64,000 nucleotides of DNA from Cafeteria roenbergensis. Its lineage: Eukaryota > Sar > Bigyra > Bicosoecida > Cafeteriaceae. A model generated the notes under the pieces. It was not told where the DNA came from. It ran no database searches and worked only from the letters and a program-made list of their open reading frames with translations. The position numbers and the translations under genes are program-made. The number at the start of each line of letters is the position of its first letter. The stretch's first letter is position 1. Location: contig VLTN01000044.1 of assembly GCA_008330645.1 (NCBI GenBank), forward strand, positions 62,001 to 126,000, given 5' to 3'. Positions 41,501-47,100 of the stretch are shown here, piece after piece.

Positions 41501-43924
41501 GGGAAGGCAACGCTCAAGAGCCTCCGACAGCCAGTATGGGAAGGCTCTTCCATGGAATGGGAGGCGTGGGGCAACACGGATTGCAGGGATTGCGGCCAGG
41601 GCTGCGACTTGGAGCTGGTGCGTGCCGAGCTGGGGGAGTTTCAGCCGCAGCTCAGCGGAGTCTTCTGGGGCGACGACTTGAAGATATCGCATGTAGAGGA
41701 CCTTGCCGACAACGAGCAGAGCATCTTTGCTTGCCCGGTCGCGCAGGCGTGCCTTATCGACCGGAACGAAAACGAATTTGCACCACGCTGCGCCTTCGGC
41801 TACTCCGGACCGCTGTGCGGGAGGTGCGCGCCTGGGTTTGGGAGAATCGACATGAAGTGTGTGGAATGTCCCCCGGCGGCAGTGGCAGCCCTCCAGGTGA
41901 CTGTCCTTGGAGCCATTGGGTGCGCCATGGTGGTCAGTCTGTTGTGGCCTGCTGTTCAGCCAACTTCCGCCGACTTGACGGCGACGGAAGACGGCAGCGA
42001 AAGCCGCGCCTGTTGCCGTTCTGGCCAGCCCACGGTTGGGGTGGCCGCGGACGGCGCTGTCGTTCCGCTTCGAAAGCCGTACCGCCCGGTCACGGCGATG
42101 GTCATGCGCGTGGCCTTCAACATGATTGTTCTCATGGCCGCACTGGGCAGCGTCACTATCGAGGCCTCCGCGATTCAAGAGGCCGCGGACACACTGGCGT
42201 CCGTGTTTCCCCTGACATCGGAGGCAGGTGATTGGTTATTGCTCGGCACCAACTGCGCCCTCGGTGGGGCTGTCCCTTTCGCAGCTGGCTTTTGGGTATG
42301 GGTCACTTCGCCACTGCTCTTTCTTGTGGCATGTGTCACAGTCCTCCTGGCTCTGAGACTCGCAGCAGGGTCCATCTGTGCTGCTGGGTGCGTGCGGCAA
42401 GAGCGACTCACATCATTCTCGGACATTTTTACGGCAGTGACAACGCTCTGTTCCAGGGGCAAAGCTCACCACACGGTCAACTCGTTGCGAGTCAAAAATC
42501 GACTCATCAGCATGGTTGTCGTGTACTTTTTCCTGTGCTACCAGGCGATCATCGTGGCCGTAGCTGCGACATGGCGCTTCAGCCCGGCGCTCAGTGACGG
42601 CACGTTCCTATCCAACGACTTCAGCGTACTGGCATTCTTCCCAGCCAGCGGCGGCGGTCAAGGATGGGGACCCCCGACCCCGGAGTTCGTGGCCATGGCG
42701 GCCGCGTCAGCAGTGGCCGGGTTGGTGTGGGGCATCCTTGCGCCCGCTGTCGCCGTGTACTGGCTGTTCCGACACCGAAAACGGCTGCTTGAACAGAGCG
42801 TCCAGGACAGGTTCGGGCTGTTCCTCGACGGATTCAAGCTCGGGCTGCAGAACGATGGCTTGGATTTCATGCTGGGACGAACCTCCACGCTTCTGGCTTC
42901 AAACCTGATGACCGAAGTGTCAGCGGCAGACCTCCAACGGGACTTGCAGGACTTTTTGGTGGTTGAAAACCCACGGGGATCTGCTCGGTCGCGACTGGTA
43001 ACGATTCAGCAGACCCTCAGCTCGGAGGCACTGGGAAAGTCTTCGTTCAGAGTGCGCCACATGCTCGCTGCGTTTGCAGAGCAAATGTACGCCGACAACA
43101 GCTGGTGGTGGCCGATCTTTCTCCTTGCTTCCAGAACGGCTCTCGTGCTTCTCAACGTCGCCACAACCAACGATCTGGCTAGTCGGGCATTCTGGGGCGC
43201 TGTGGTTGTCGTCGCCTTAGCACTGGCTCACACAATGGTGCAGCCATACGCTGCGAAGGCTGCAGGGCTTGCGGAGAGCCTCACCCTCGTCACGCAAGGC
43301 GTGGCAGCTGTCCTGTCTCTCTTCTTCTTCGCCTTTGACTGGGACAGTCCGACCATCAAGTCACTGACCATCCTGGGGTCCATCGAACTGCGTGTCGTTT
43401 CGGCAGCGACTGCTGTAGCGCAGGTTACAGCTGCCATGCAGATCGCAGGCGTCACTGTCATGGCAGGAAACGCAGCTGTCCAGCTGGTGATGGTCGCGTT
43501 CAACGCTCTACGGCCAGGCGAGCCGATTGTCCAAGAGGAGCAGACGCAAGTCGTCGCGAGCGAGACTCTCTCCTGGTGGTTGTCCTCGCTCATGGCATGC
43601 TTGACATGCTCCGACAGGTGGACGAAGCTACCAGAGGCAGACCCCGAGGCGTCTGGCTCAGCTGGCGACGCAACAGTCGTCTATTGCTTTGGCCCCCTGC
43701 AGTGTAAGTCGCAGCGGCGAATGTGGCAATGGTGTGCGCTTGGCTGCTTCTGCCAATGCTGGTGCCAGCGACCTGAGCCGCTGTCAGCGAAGAGCGTGCT
43801 CGGGACCGTCACCAAGGCCAAGCTCCTCTCCCAGTACATGGTCAGGCACAGCAAGTCTGAAACTGGAGAGGTTTCCCGCATGTTCTACAACGAGGGTGTC
43901 GCCGCTGCTGCAGCAGTCTCGTAG
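26597..43924 (+). CDS. Giant multi-domain surface receptor: signal peptide, Ig-like super-units, cysteine array, multi-pass membrane region
   Basis: This is one uninterrupted frame of 5775 residues ending at TAG 43922-43924. A basic n-region and the hydrophobic IPLAVVACAAVAQALGA form a likely signal peptide. Residues about 85-500 carry FG-GAP/beta-propeller-like strands (FGYSLAAMSGGLLVGAP). Two Ser/Thr/Pro stalks follow, at 27400-27570 and 28258-28400. From about 28700 to 40100 there are Ig-like beta-sandwich repeats resembling bacterial Big-type domains (VTF-x-PV patterns), with acidic loops such as DDNGDGRPGDGE. Next comes a cysteine-rich ephrin-receptor-like (GCC2/GCC3) array at 40260-41495. 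About eight or nine hydrophobic segments span 41870-43510, and a tail of about 135 residues ends in IgG-free, charged sequence. Adhesion or sensing at the cell surface is inferred. Parts of the ectodomain are nearly identical tandem copies. No kinase domain was found. Upstream ATGs at 26567 and 26396 are alternatives. Confidence 0.85.
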   Translation: MNARAPALATQARPAWRSSPQRCRQATGIPLAVVACAAVAQALGALEPSWRTTAAMQHFRELSSQTRHLAVDDSLLTFDCTGIAGINGPPTEPGTGLEEWGQFGYSLAAMSGGLLVGAPNSSAGKGQVHYFPFSRITQADGAYQTYTILPFMSSKLDGVLEQGRLGELLATDSSGVTAVAAQVNGSHTQLIAWKAPAPFQDLDLQAGVLTRPDFAPGRPTALAMDDSIVALVTFSGVSWGLYLTPVSAIFAEHSERLPDAARNASFYQWFPTPSVSASPSSSMTSSASPSATATASPSATATASPSATATASPSSTATASPSSTPLGNLEDPAQVIGRALQDLDVPSTGSTSGATEGNVTRFSAHFGIAVSGGIVVVGIRALRGQNATVALVRVDRQASVLWTSNLDVDLSDDGASLAATRDAQTGDTTLALFLSRERSAHFFEWPENPGTAAAVKAAGRVLMPESVDVTCAPPSARDGLFVVPTNCGGSSGGSVAIVDRANSNSQWRWRDWPIQQFGPVASHQNGKLFLADPSYRRSATSEPTGSVRSYFCQTRATPSPSATASITPSSTASPSVSPSSSPSPSTSPSGTPSPSFVPSAPRAEGNFELVVAEVGLPFVHFVAAPFCADTDTGKNMESVSDLRVFVASAGEFPNGLAVGGNGSTQAETLSGRGALVFGTPESVANVTFRASCGDTFGLLSVRSVDLTYVCLASVTQVQVWRSSAQPSKAISEPLEDAALTISIHFSAPLVRSLNNASLRASGFLLDGTPWMSTDGQIAFVNASVVGNASELSLQVRSDLGAGHLSSSKAFQWEFRQRPKSVILWSGPAGAETEQQQGGTITSSDSLFARLSFATPKGPSQVSAFQLDISGLVVSGSPASLNDDDTEWLVPLAIPDGSRGLLSVNSLNSGPLGTSPGLLPAAEAAMGAFRAEVLSIQLVKPGSCTELDKFTPDGATSTQVVSNQMDLLVDFGAAVSNFSEQALNLTNLKTRGEAEIVQASATNQAAGKRWRVPLEVNATGGDAISIAVSVRVGPDSATLPQLTGNASLLLGFGLVRPSDIAVMAGATPSALTPRIVGDADASMNLWVVVSFPLAVNTMRLQHFVLQGLKEAPGAKPVALQDAPSLETLSSSLDSGAKHWALRVTPIDLADSASANTRLSDECELGNTGCVNQAPSISSHATGVTLGLRSVATALQVVEWDAELQTPKNTMALNSSASSASCFAVIATFMTGLRSLDVADFRLAGLSASISTDDCGSANLGQQLPNSTDANGRVWRLLVVPLESGKASVSLKDGLGTSSPSYTLGPSVHDRHFELRVQVKSLDWLTCAANPCQALTSSATTDRSLALRVTFNRPVAHFVAARDLALAGLAVSGESSDPGPRAVWVVHLVPTAERSDVSATVLPFRSGLCNASEAGSSWSWASGPATSCSLATPRIAATGPMAAAVQVQAKPTALGFYKQPVLDPGSKIAPDTAASDLWVVADLSLPVCGLPARAFVLSNATATLSDPVAVRMDETALSGGCSSRWAMHVQVHDRAGSIRAEVRHMASCDSLDGQADDDGCFAAPPSPLLEAGSSANASISLRTRVTSVSVFEGSLAKAGERTLAEQVRSGGSSSETCFTVVVEFERGVSGLEAGDVDLVGLEATECSTQTASQPQSDATGQRWLLHVSVGAEITSHEMGAGIRPSSGRAEPEIDTASAQRVGFSFLATVKTVQWLTCAANPCQALTSSATTDRSLALRVTFNRPVAHFVAARDLALAGLAVSGESSDPGPRAVWVVHLVPTAERSDVSATVLPFRSGLCNASEAGSSWSWASGPATSCSLATPRIAATGPMAAAVQVQAKPTALGFYKQPVLDPGSKIAPDTAASDLWVVADLSLPVCGLPARAFVLSNATATLSDPVAVRMDETALSGGCSSRWAMHVQVHDRAGSIRAEVRHMASCDSLDGQADDDGCFAAPPSPLLEAGSSANASISLRTRVTSVSVFEGSLAKAGERTLAEQVRSGGSSSETCFTVVVEFERGVSGLEAGDVDLVGLEATECSTQTASQPQSDATGQRWLLHVSVGAEITSHEMGAGIRPSSGRTDPSIDVSQAPSATFEFRSRVASVEVAQLTASEGAGEPPFPATSTLRVRFLYERPVRDFDASRDAWLVGGRFVAGSQAAIEPSGWEFHVTPTGSTAEVLVVALHWQNRSCDWTSGASRSAMSCSVTVPRVAADGKAVRVAHAPVSVEPEDAKLLPYPAIAKSISLDGTSVTVNNFWVLITFEQPVANVPLSAFGFVGLEPFSSLDRNDLSIEYLSTPAAVQANASELLGWDCQGCSRFWSLFVKASGGTNSLSFFAAEASTCPNEDDQCVLPRPLVESSGAIKSGDVQFRSSVVKLEFVEVLNRGQSFAVVSDGGFVTSQCLSARVTFAEGVRNLTASHFRLQTVEARDCDKGNAASVPAPVAGDETVWQLPVTLALGDLDKEFSFVMDAEAQPPSVPNFVATSMRTSATFRARVNTVRLLDSRTGADLSGGLITSDSVEIVTELSSPVARFQTKLDMWVIGGTVVWEEFSAENADQARNTWRANATIDPGASVFYVETKPSQAYLCEASHNVRQGLGQCSITGPALGEAFFSSWGVRADVATYPIRWRMFDAETSPMELLAPGTPARTSLIAVEVRFARPVRFLPAWAFNLTCMSPIPGMPPVAALGCTDTWIVHAIPDSGCSSVVASIRNASSCADAGVTALCPSDLPAPRIVALGAPASAPHRVMATQMTVAVWEDDNGDGRPGDGEQRVANGGVTSARCLSVRVAFGSGIRGLTAKHFDLRGLLPQRCRPHASSAAAEPSEAVQLDAFGAEWALGVVVAPEAARVTAGLFEPGTADSPMTSPSYRVTSSALALEYRVRLLGMSLWEVAGAVGAQTPAGREVTAGSTSATRLKLRVQFEGPVRGLSAGRDISLDGLRVVEESPDSGPDGQHFADVWNITVEPTGERSDVTATLVPFEEHVCVGGEGPASVAWSGGDAPSSCSAAVPRLAGYGPSGHVVGTTFFAVPVGVTFRSEPSTDSSFVLETVTVLSSVWAVVEYSVPVSNLPRSGLRLGNDTSALLTQPVGLQSLASSAHGTRSWGIPLQIENDGDAFAVFATELSRCPRVNNTSVLCQHHPPRPLIWLQSYDTNLDMSRLFTRPPWIGIAVLEDDNGDGRPGDGEQRVANGGVTSARCLSVRVAFGSGIRGLTAKHFDLRGLLPQRCRPHASTAAAEPSEAVQLDAFGAEWALGVVVAPEAARVTAGLFEPGTADSPMTSPSYRVTSSALALEYRVRLLGMSLWEVAGAVGAQTPAGREVTAGSTSATRLKLRVQFEGPVRGLSAGRDISLDGLRVVEESPDSGPDGQHFADVWNITVEPTGERSDVTATLVPFEEHVCVGGEGPASVAWSGGDAPSSCSAAVPRLAGYGPSGHVVGTTFFAVPVGVTFRSEPSTDSSFVLETVTVLSSVWAVVEYSVPVSAVPREALRGRYNSLSRAKTAVSLRPSAAVSSTQASTLWAFAVEAAAGASNLSLSQAQVDVSSDQVQGVSWPGLRASPSQPDTFVQLVRSEASDIAIVEDTNGDGRPGDGEQRVANGGVTSARCLSVRVAFGSGIRGLTAKHFDLRGLLPQRCRPHASTAAAEPSEAVQLDAFGAEWALGVVVAPEAARVTAGLFEPGTAGTPMTSPSYRVTSSALALEYRVRLLGMSLWEVAGAVGAQTPAGREVTAGSTSATRLKLRVQFEGPVRGLSAGRDISLDGLRVVEESPDSGPDGQHFADVWNITVEPTGERSDVTATLVPFEEHVCVGGEGPASVAWSGGDAPSSCSAAVPRLAGYGPSGHVVGTTFFAVPVGVTFRVDASLTSPLLTKETSLLSMWAVVEYSVPVSNLPAEVFAVGGATTTALTAPVGIVQAQAGLGGASKLWAMQITALGQAGSLSARPKAVEGCAALANPTRCPTSLPRPLTAVNPQLPALQAVIEFVGSVATFSVFGDRDRNGRIDPTDELVVTSTVETCLLVRVEFNSAVAALTLEQFKLSGLQATSCDGQASKPAQQPAALGGKAWLLSLSIQRQWESDGVSVQLSTPRRGPYTVPRVTDSPLRSFAFRTRLTSLSWFDSAAGPDSQLLPNGTVTAASVLTLVLDFEYPLKMFSASRDLELSGLEVESSTPYDGAATFSTRWQFDLRVLGGTPSGEISASVLAYRPSACAEGADQSWARSPRTSCSKAIPKVGGGAGEATHIWARFASSILSMEVFSDPWMSLPVKNGTLLAQAFVWVRVNLTKPVHRLDAALFRSSIGLEPVADPLVLASGDSWATQLRFTGLVQTATVRLDVDAHNAASTIPLAGWPSNTTSMFAVAIVAPAATSDLSVFVPYSGTWGIKPGARLAVVPNVSRASEAGNRRRLEAANDSSSKVPVVKVTDLAIAPVVSRVLLVASAERLASGASVTSFILGPDLLALPGEQPFAAVGIQQGSVALWAGVRRPGASTLTFAVQTPAAELLAGLDPLQVTLDPPISDAPFFAPSEVASAACSGSSVPDPSQVGKLVVARALNASTGKTIREKAITFISCRACPSGSVPATESGFRTCTTCPAGRRAAVVSVDANATADSLIESRCVACEPGRFSSRAGSSECRSCPNGRFAAAAGSPFCDICPSRTTTTDGSARDRCTACTAREYWNETTGQCFECPPGSVVTSLNTCDTCKPGEFVKPGGAKCEACSSGRFRGPNDAVERHECEQCPAGRAQSQPGQAACIPCSPGSVVLSLGSTTCSQCMAGTFQPLQGQKLCNECPQGTFSNVTGRSTECDRCPPGRVQNATSQTQCQACARGRYQARAGQALCDACPAGTFAAKRESVLCTACSAGRATSATESTLCSDCAAGLYQPALGQQMCLRCPPGYFARPGSAACSPCPIGFFQPSSGSSSCIPCPPGQFQDRNGSVDCQVCHQGSVVAASASDRCNNCTAAKYSPLPGQAECMVCQQSDGKATLKSLRQPVWEGSSMEWEAWGNTDCRDCGQGCDLELVRAELGEFQPQLSGVFWGDDLKISHVEDLADNEQSIFACPVAQACLIDRNENEFAPRCAFGYSGPLCGRCAPGFGRIDMKCVECPPAAVAALQVTVLGAIGCAMVVSLLWPAVQPTSADLTATEDGSESRACCRSGQPTVGVAADGAVVPLRKPYRPVTAMVMRVAFNMIVLMAALGSVTIEASAIQEAADTLASVFPLTSEAGDWLLLGTNCALGGAVPFAAGFWVWVTSPLLFLVACVTVLLALRLAAGSICAAGCVRQERLTSFSDIFTAVTTLCSRGKAHHTVNSLRVKNRLISMVVVYFFLCYQAIIVAVAATWRFSPALSDGTFLSNDFSVLAFFPASGGGQGWGPPTPEFVAMAAASAVAGLVWGILAPAVAVYWLFRHRKRLLEQSVQDRFGLFLDGFKLGLQNDGLDFMLGRTSTLLASNLMTEVSAADLQRDLQDFLVVENPRGSARSRLVTIQQTLSSEALGKSSFRVRHMLAAFAEQMYADNSWWWPIFLLASRTALVLLNVATTNDLASRAFWGAVVVVALALAHTMVQPYAAKAAGLAESLTLVTQGVAAVLSLFFFAFDWDSPTIKSLTILGSIELRVVSAATAVAQVTAAMQIAGVTVMAGNAAVQLVMVAFNALRPGEPIVQEEQTQVVASETLSWWLSSLMACLTCSDRWTKLPEADPEASGSAGDATVVYCFGPLQCKSQRRMWQWCALGCFCQCWCQRPEPLSAKSVLGTVTKAKLLSQYMVRHSKSETGEVSRMFYNEGVAAAAAVS
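27455..27570 (+). repeat. 24-bp minisatellite coding SPSATATA repeats
   Basis: Five units of 24 bp encode an eight-residue Ser/Thr/Ala/Pro repeat inside the first stalk. It is probably O-glycosylated. The whole-codon unit keeps the frame if copy number changes. Confidence 0.85.
30566..31654 (+). repeat. Intragenic duplicated unit A, copy 1
   Basis: This 1089-bp segment recurs 1170 bp downstream. I found one base difference, at 31144 against 32314, and it is silent. It encodes one three-part Ig-like super-unit, from the NPCQALTSS segment to RPSSGR. Confidence 0.92.
31736..32824 (+). repeat. Intragenic duplicated unit A, copy 2
   Basis: This is the second copy of the 1089-bp unit. It is joined to copy 1 by a distinct 81-bp linker, so the period is 390 codons. 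Near identity at silent sites means the duplication or last conversion is recent. Confidence 0.92.
34858..35754 (+). repeat. Intragenic repeated unit B, copy 1
   Basis: This is the first of three near-identical units that begin at the acidic DDNGDGRPGDGE loop. It differs from copies 2 and 3 by small changes such as the codons after CRPHAS (CTCGGC against CACAGC). Its tail, up to about 35785, is matched by a short patch in copy 3. Confidence 0.9.
36097..36993 (+). repeat. Intragenic repeated unit B, copy 2
   Basis: It lies 1239 bp after copy 1 and is almost identical to it through the LETVTVLSSVW segment, then diverges. It shares the CACAGC variant with copy 3. Confidence 0.9.
37315..38146 (+). 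repeat. Intragenic repeated unit B, copy 3
   Basis: It lies 1218 bp after copy 2. It departs from the others after VGVTFR, then at 38200-38239 returns to the copy 1 version of the VWAVVEYSVPVSN strand, which gives a mosaic pattern. Confidence 0.88.
40260..41495 (+). other. Cysteine-rich ephrin-receptor-like repeat array (domain of the giant receptor)
   Basis: Within the giant receptor about a dozen units of roughly 35 residues repeat the pattern CxxCPxGxFxxxxGxxxCxxC, for example CPAGTFAAKRESVLC and CPPGYFARPGSAAC. This is the GCC2/GCC3 or ephrin-receptor-like fold common in large protist surface proteins. It sits directly before the membrane region. Confidence 0.88.
41870..43510 (+). other. 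Multi-pass membrane region of the giant receptor
   Basis: Hydrophobic segments occur near 41880, 42090, 42235-42370 (probably two), 42500, 42690, 43110, 43190, 43275 and 43405. Examples are MVVVYFFLCYQAIIVAVAA and AFWGAVVVVALALAH. The segment count is by eye. The region resembles the multi-pass tail of other protist ephrin-like receptors, but I cannot assign it to a channel or GPCR family. Confidence 0.75.
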
Positions 43925-44121
43925 CTCGCCAGCTCGGCAAGCTAGCGTCCGTGCCTACGAGAGTCCCTCTTGTGTCGTCCCGCCCCTGATTGCGTCTGCG
44001 TATTGTGCCGCGACGAGTGGTGACCCGCTTCGACTCATTTCGCGCGCGCAAGGATCCCACCATCTTGTTCCCTCCACGCAAGCCAAACACCAAGACGCAA
44101 CTTTCGCTGAAGCGTCCTGAA
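43925..44121. other. Very short convergent spacer
   Basis: Only 197 bp separate the stop codons of the giant receptor and the MORN gene. The 3' untranslated regions probably overlap. No other feature was seen. Confidence 0.45.
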
Positions 44122-47100
44122 TCAGCTTGCTCCAGAAGTCGTCGTTTTGAAGTCCTCGCCCTCGTCGAACGGCCCCGGATCTCCTGGCCTTCCAAAGTGG
44201 TAAGTCTCTCGTAGGCTACGCCAGTTTTCGCGCACGCGTTCCCAATGCGCCAAGTGAATTGGCACATTCGCCTCCCGCACGAGCCGTGCAGCCTCCTTTG
44301 CAGCCTCGACCCGCGAATGGAGTGCCTGCTGGCGTGCCCGCGCGCTTGCCAACTCGTACTGGCGGATGAGCCAAAGCGCATCGCTCGAATGCAAACGCCG
44401 CCGCTTGTCACTCCCCTCGAAGAGGTGGCCGTCACCGCACAGGTAGAGGCTGGGCTCGCCTCGCGCCGCAACAGCGACAGACACGCTGCGTTCGTGGCGA
44501 GTGGACATGGGCGGGTACCTGGCGAGCATTTCCTCCTCGTCCGCCTCCTCCCGCTGCAAGGCCGCCGCCTCAGCAGCGCGCTCCGCGGCGCTGCGTTTCG
44601 ACTGCCCGCCAGAACCCACCGCTGGCTCGTCGGCAGCGTGATCGCCGGCGGTGTGTCGAGATGCGCCACCAGAAGCAGCTTCCCGAGGCTCCGTGCCAGA
44701 GAGAGCAGGTCGTGTTGCAACCGCGGCTGGAAGAGGCGGCAGCGACGGTCCCAGAGCCCTCATGGCCAGGTCAACGTCGGCGTGCTGATCCCCCGCAGCC
44801 TCGTCCCAATCTACACCACCTGCAGTGTCAGGCTGCAGGTGGTCATCGCTCAGTCCGCCTCCGGCCCGCAGCGTCCGTGCGGATCCGAGACCAGCGCCGG
44901 ACCGCATGCGCGGGTCGGCTGCAAGCCTCGCAGCGATGCCGCGCAGCTGCTGGTGGTCCATGGCCTCCCTTGGCGGGCCGATCGAGGCACCGGGCGCGTC
45001 GCCCAGGCGGTATCGACGGGAAGGCATGCCGGCTTCGGCGGCGCCAGGGGTGCCACTGGAGAGGAGGAAGCCGCCGTCGCGGCCGCCGCGGCCGCTCCCG
45101 CTGGCCCCGCCGCTCCGTGAGTCCTGAGGGTGGCGCGGTGCCGGGCCGGGCGCGCCGCCGCGCGCTGCTGTAGCCCGGGGCGCTCGCTGCCCTCTCCTGG
45201 ACTGCAGCATCTGCGCGCGCGACGCCGCCGCAGCCACCTCGCCGACGAGCAGTGCCGCAGCCGAGGTCGCCCCCAGGGGGCCCTCGATGTCCGCCAGGGC
45301 CCCGTCGGGGCCCCTTCCCACCAGGCCCACTCGCGTTTCCGTGGCATGAACCGGCCGGTCCATCGACCGCTGCAGCGCCGCGCGCTCAAGCTCCCTGCCG
45401 GCTTGCAATCGTCCGGCGGCGGCGGCGATGTCGGTCGCCTGCTTTCCCACGGAGAATTGCTTCACCGCCGCCGCATGCGCGCCGTCCATCTCCTGCGCAA
45501 TGCGCCGCGCACCGGGCCCCAGTGGCTCGCCTGTGACAGTGAGGAGGCGGTCCTGCAGCACCGACGTCGACGTCGTCTTGAGGTTCCCGGCCATGGCTGC
45601 CGCACGCGTGCGCCCGATATCAAACAGCTGCACGAGGGCCGCGGGATCGGGCAAAAGTTGCCCCGACGAGGACCCGATCTCCCAGCCGGCGCCAGGGCCT
45701 CGCCTCGCCCCGGCAGCGCGAGCCTCCGCGTCCACGGCAGCGAGCCCCGGCACCCGCAGCCGCTGCCCAGCCGCGCCCACCCCTGCTGCCGCGACGGCCG
45801 CCGCCTCCGCAGCCTCCGCCTCCGCAGCCTCCGCCGCGCTCTTGGAGCCGGCCTCGGGCCCCAGGCTGCCAGCCGCCTTGGCCTCTGCCCGTGCTCGCGC
45901 TGCCGTCAGCTCCCCTTGCAGCGCGCCAGCGGCAGCCGCATGCTCCAGGACCGCGAAGCTGGCGTCGCCGCGCCTCTCGGCAGCGGCGGCCCTGCCAGCG
46001 GCGGCAGCCGCAGCCTCTACATCCGCGGCGCCGAGCGCACGCTGCCCGAAGCGACCCCAAAGGCCGGCGCCCAGCCCGCCCAGCCGGCCGCGGACCGCGT
46101 TGGCGGCTCTGCCTGCAGCCATGGCCAGGCCTGGCACCCGGGCTCTGCCCTCGGCGGCAGCTCCTCCGCCCTCGCCGCCTCCCATCCCAACGGCCACTTC
46201 GGCTGCAGCGCGGGTCACCAGCGCAGACACGGCCGTCGCCGGCGCAATGTCCGGAGCGCGTTCGGCGCCCCCTCCCCGGCAGGCCCTGGCGAGGAGAGCC
46301 TCCGCCCCGACAGCGTCGCCCCTCGCCACCATCGCGGCTGCCTTGGCAAGCACGTCGGACGGCAACTTCGCCACATCTGCGGACGAAACGGAAACCACCG
46401 TGCCGTCGGCTCGAGTGACGGGAACTGCAACAGCAGCCCGCCGCTTGCCGTCCACGCGCCCTCCCGCCCCCAGCGTGGCTGCGAGCAGAAGCGACCGAAG
46501 CTTCCGCCGCCGTTCCTTGGCCGCGGCCGCGCCCTCGCAGTGCCTCCGCGCCGCCCGCGCGCCGGCATCAGACCCGTCCTTCGCGCCGCTTGCGTGGACA
46601 GCGCGCGTTCCTGTCCCCGCGAATGCCGAGCCGGCCGGGCCTGACGCTGACCGCGAGGCATCGGCTCTGCCGGACCGAGCAGCCGACGTGGAAGCCACCG
46701 CCGGCCGATCCCCAGCGGTTTCGTCGCCTCTCGCGCGCTCGACCGCGCTGCCAACGGGCTCCAGTTGGCCCCGCACCTGCGCCGACCCGGCAGCGGGTTC
46801 GGCGTCCTGCGACACAGGCTGAGACGGCTGCGCCGCGCCGGCGCTGTCGCCACGCGCGTCCAAGGCGTCGTCTGCGAAGGCCACCCTTGGAGTACGTCGA
46901 CGGGACACGTTTCCGCCGTTGGAGGCAGAGCTGGCTCCGGCGACAGCTGCGCTGCCCCGGGGGGCCGACGTGCCGCCCGCCGAGGCAGAGCCGGAACGAG
47001 CGCTGCCCCGGGCCGTCCCCAGGCCCTCCTCCGAAGTGGCAGAGCCCGAAGCCCAGGCCGGGCGCCGGGATGACGACGAGCCCCCTTCAGCCGCGCGCCG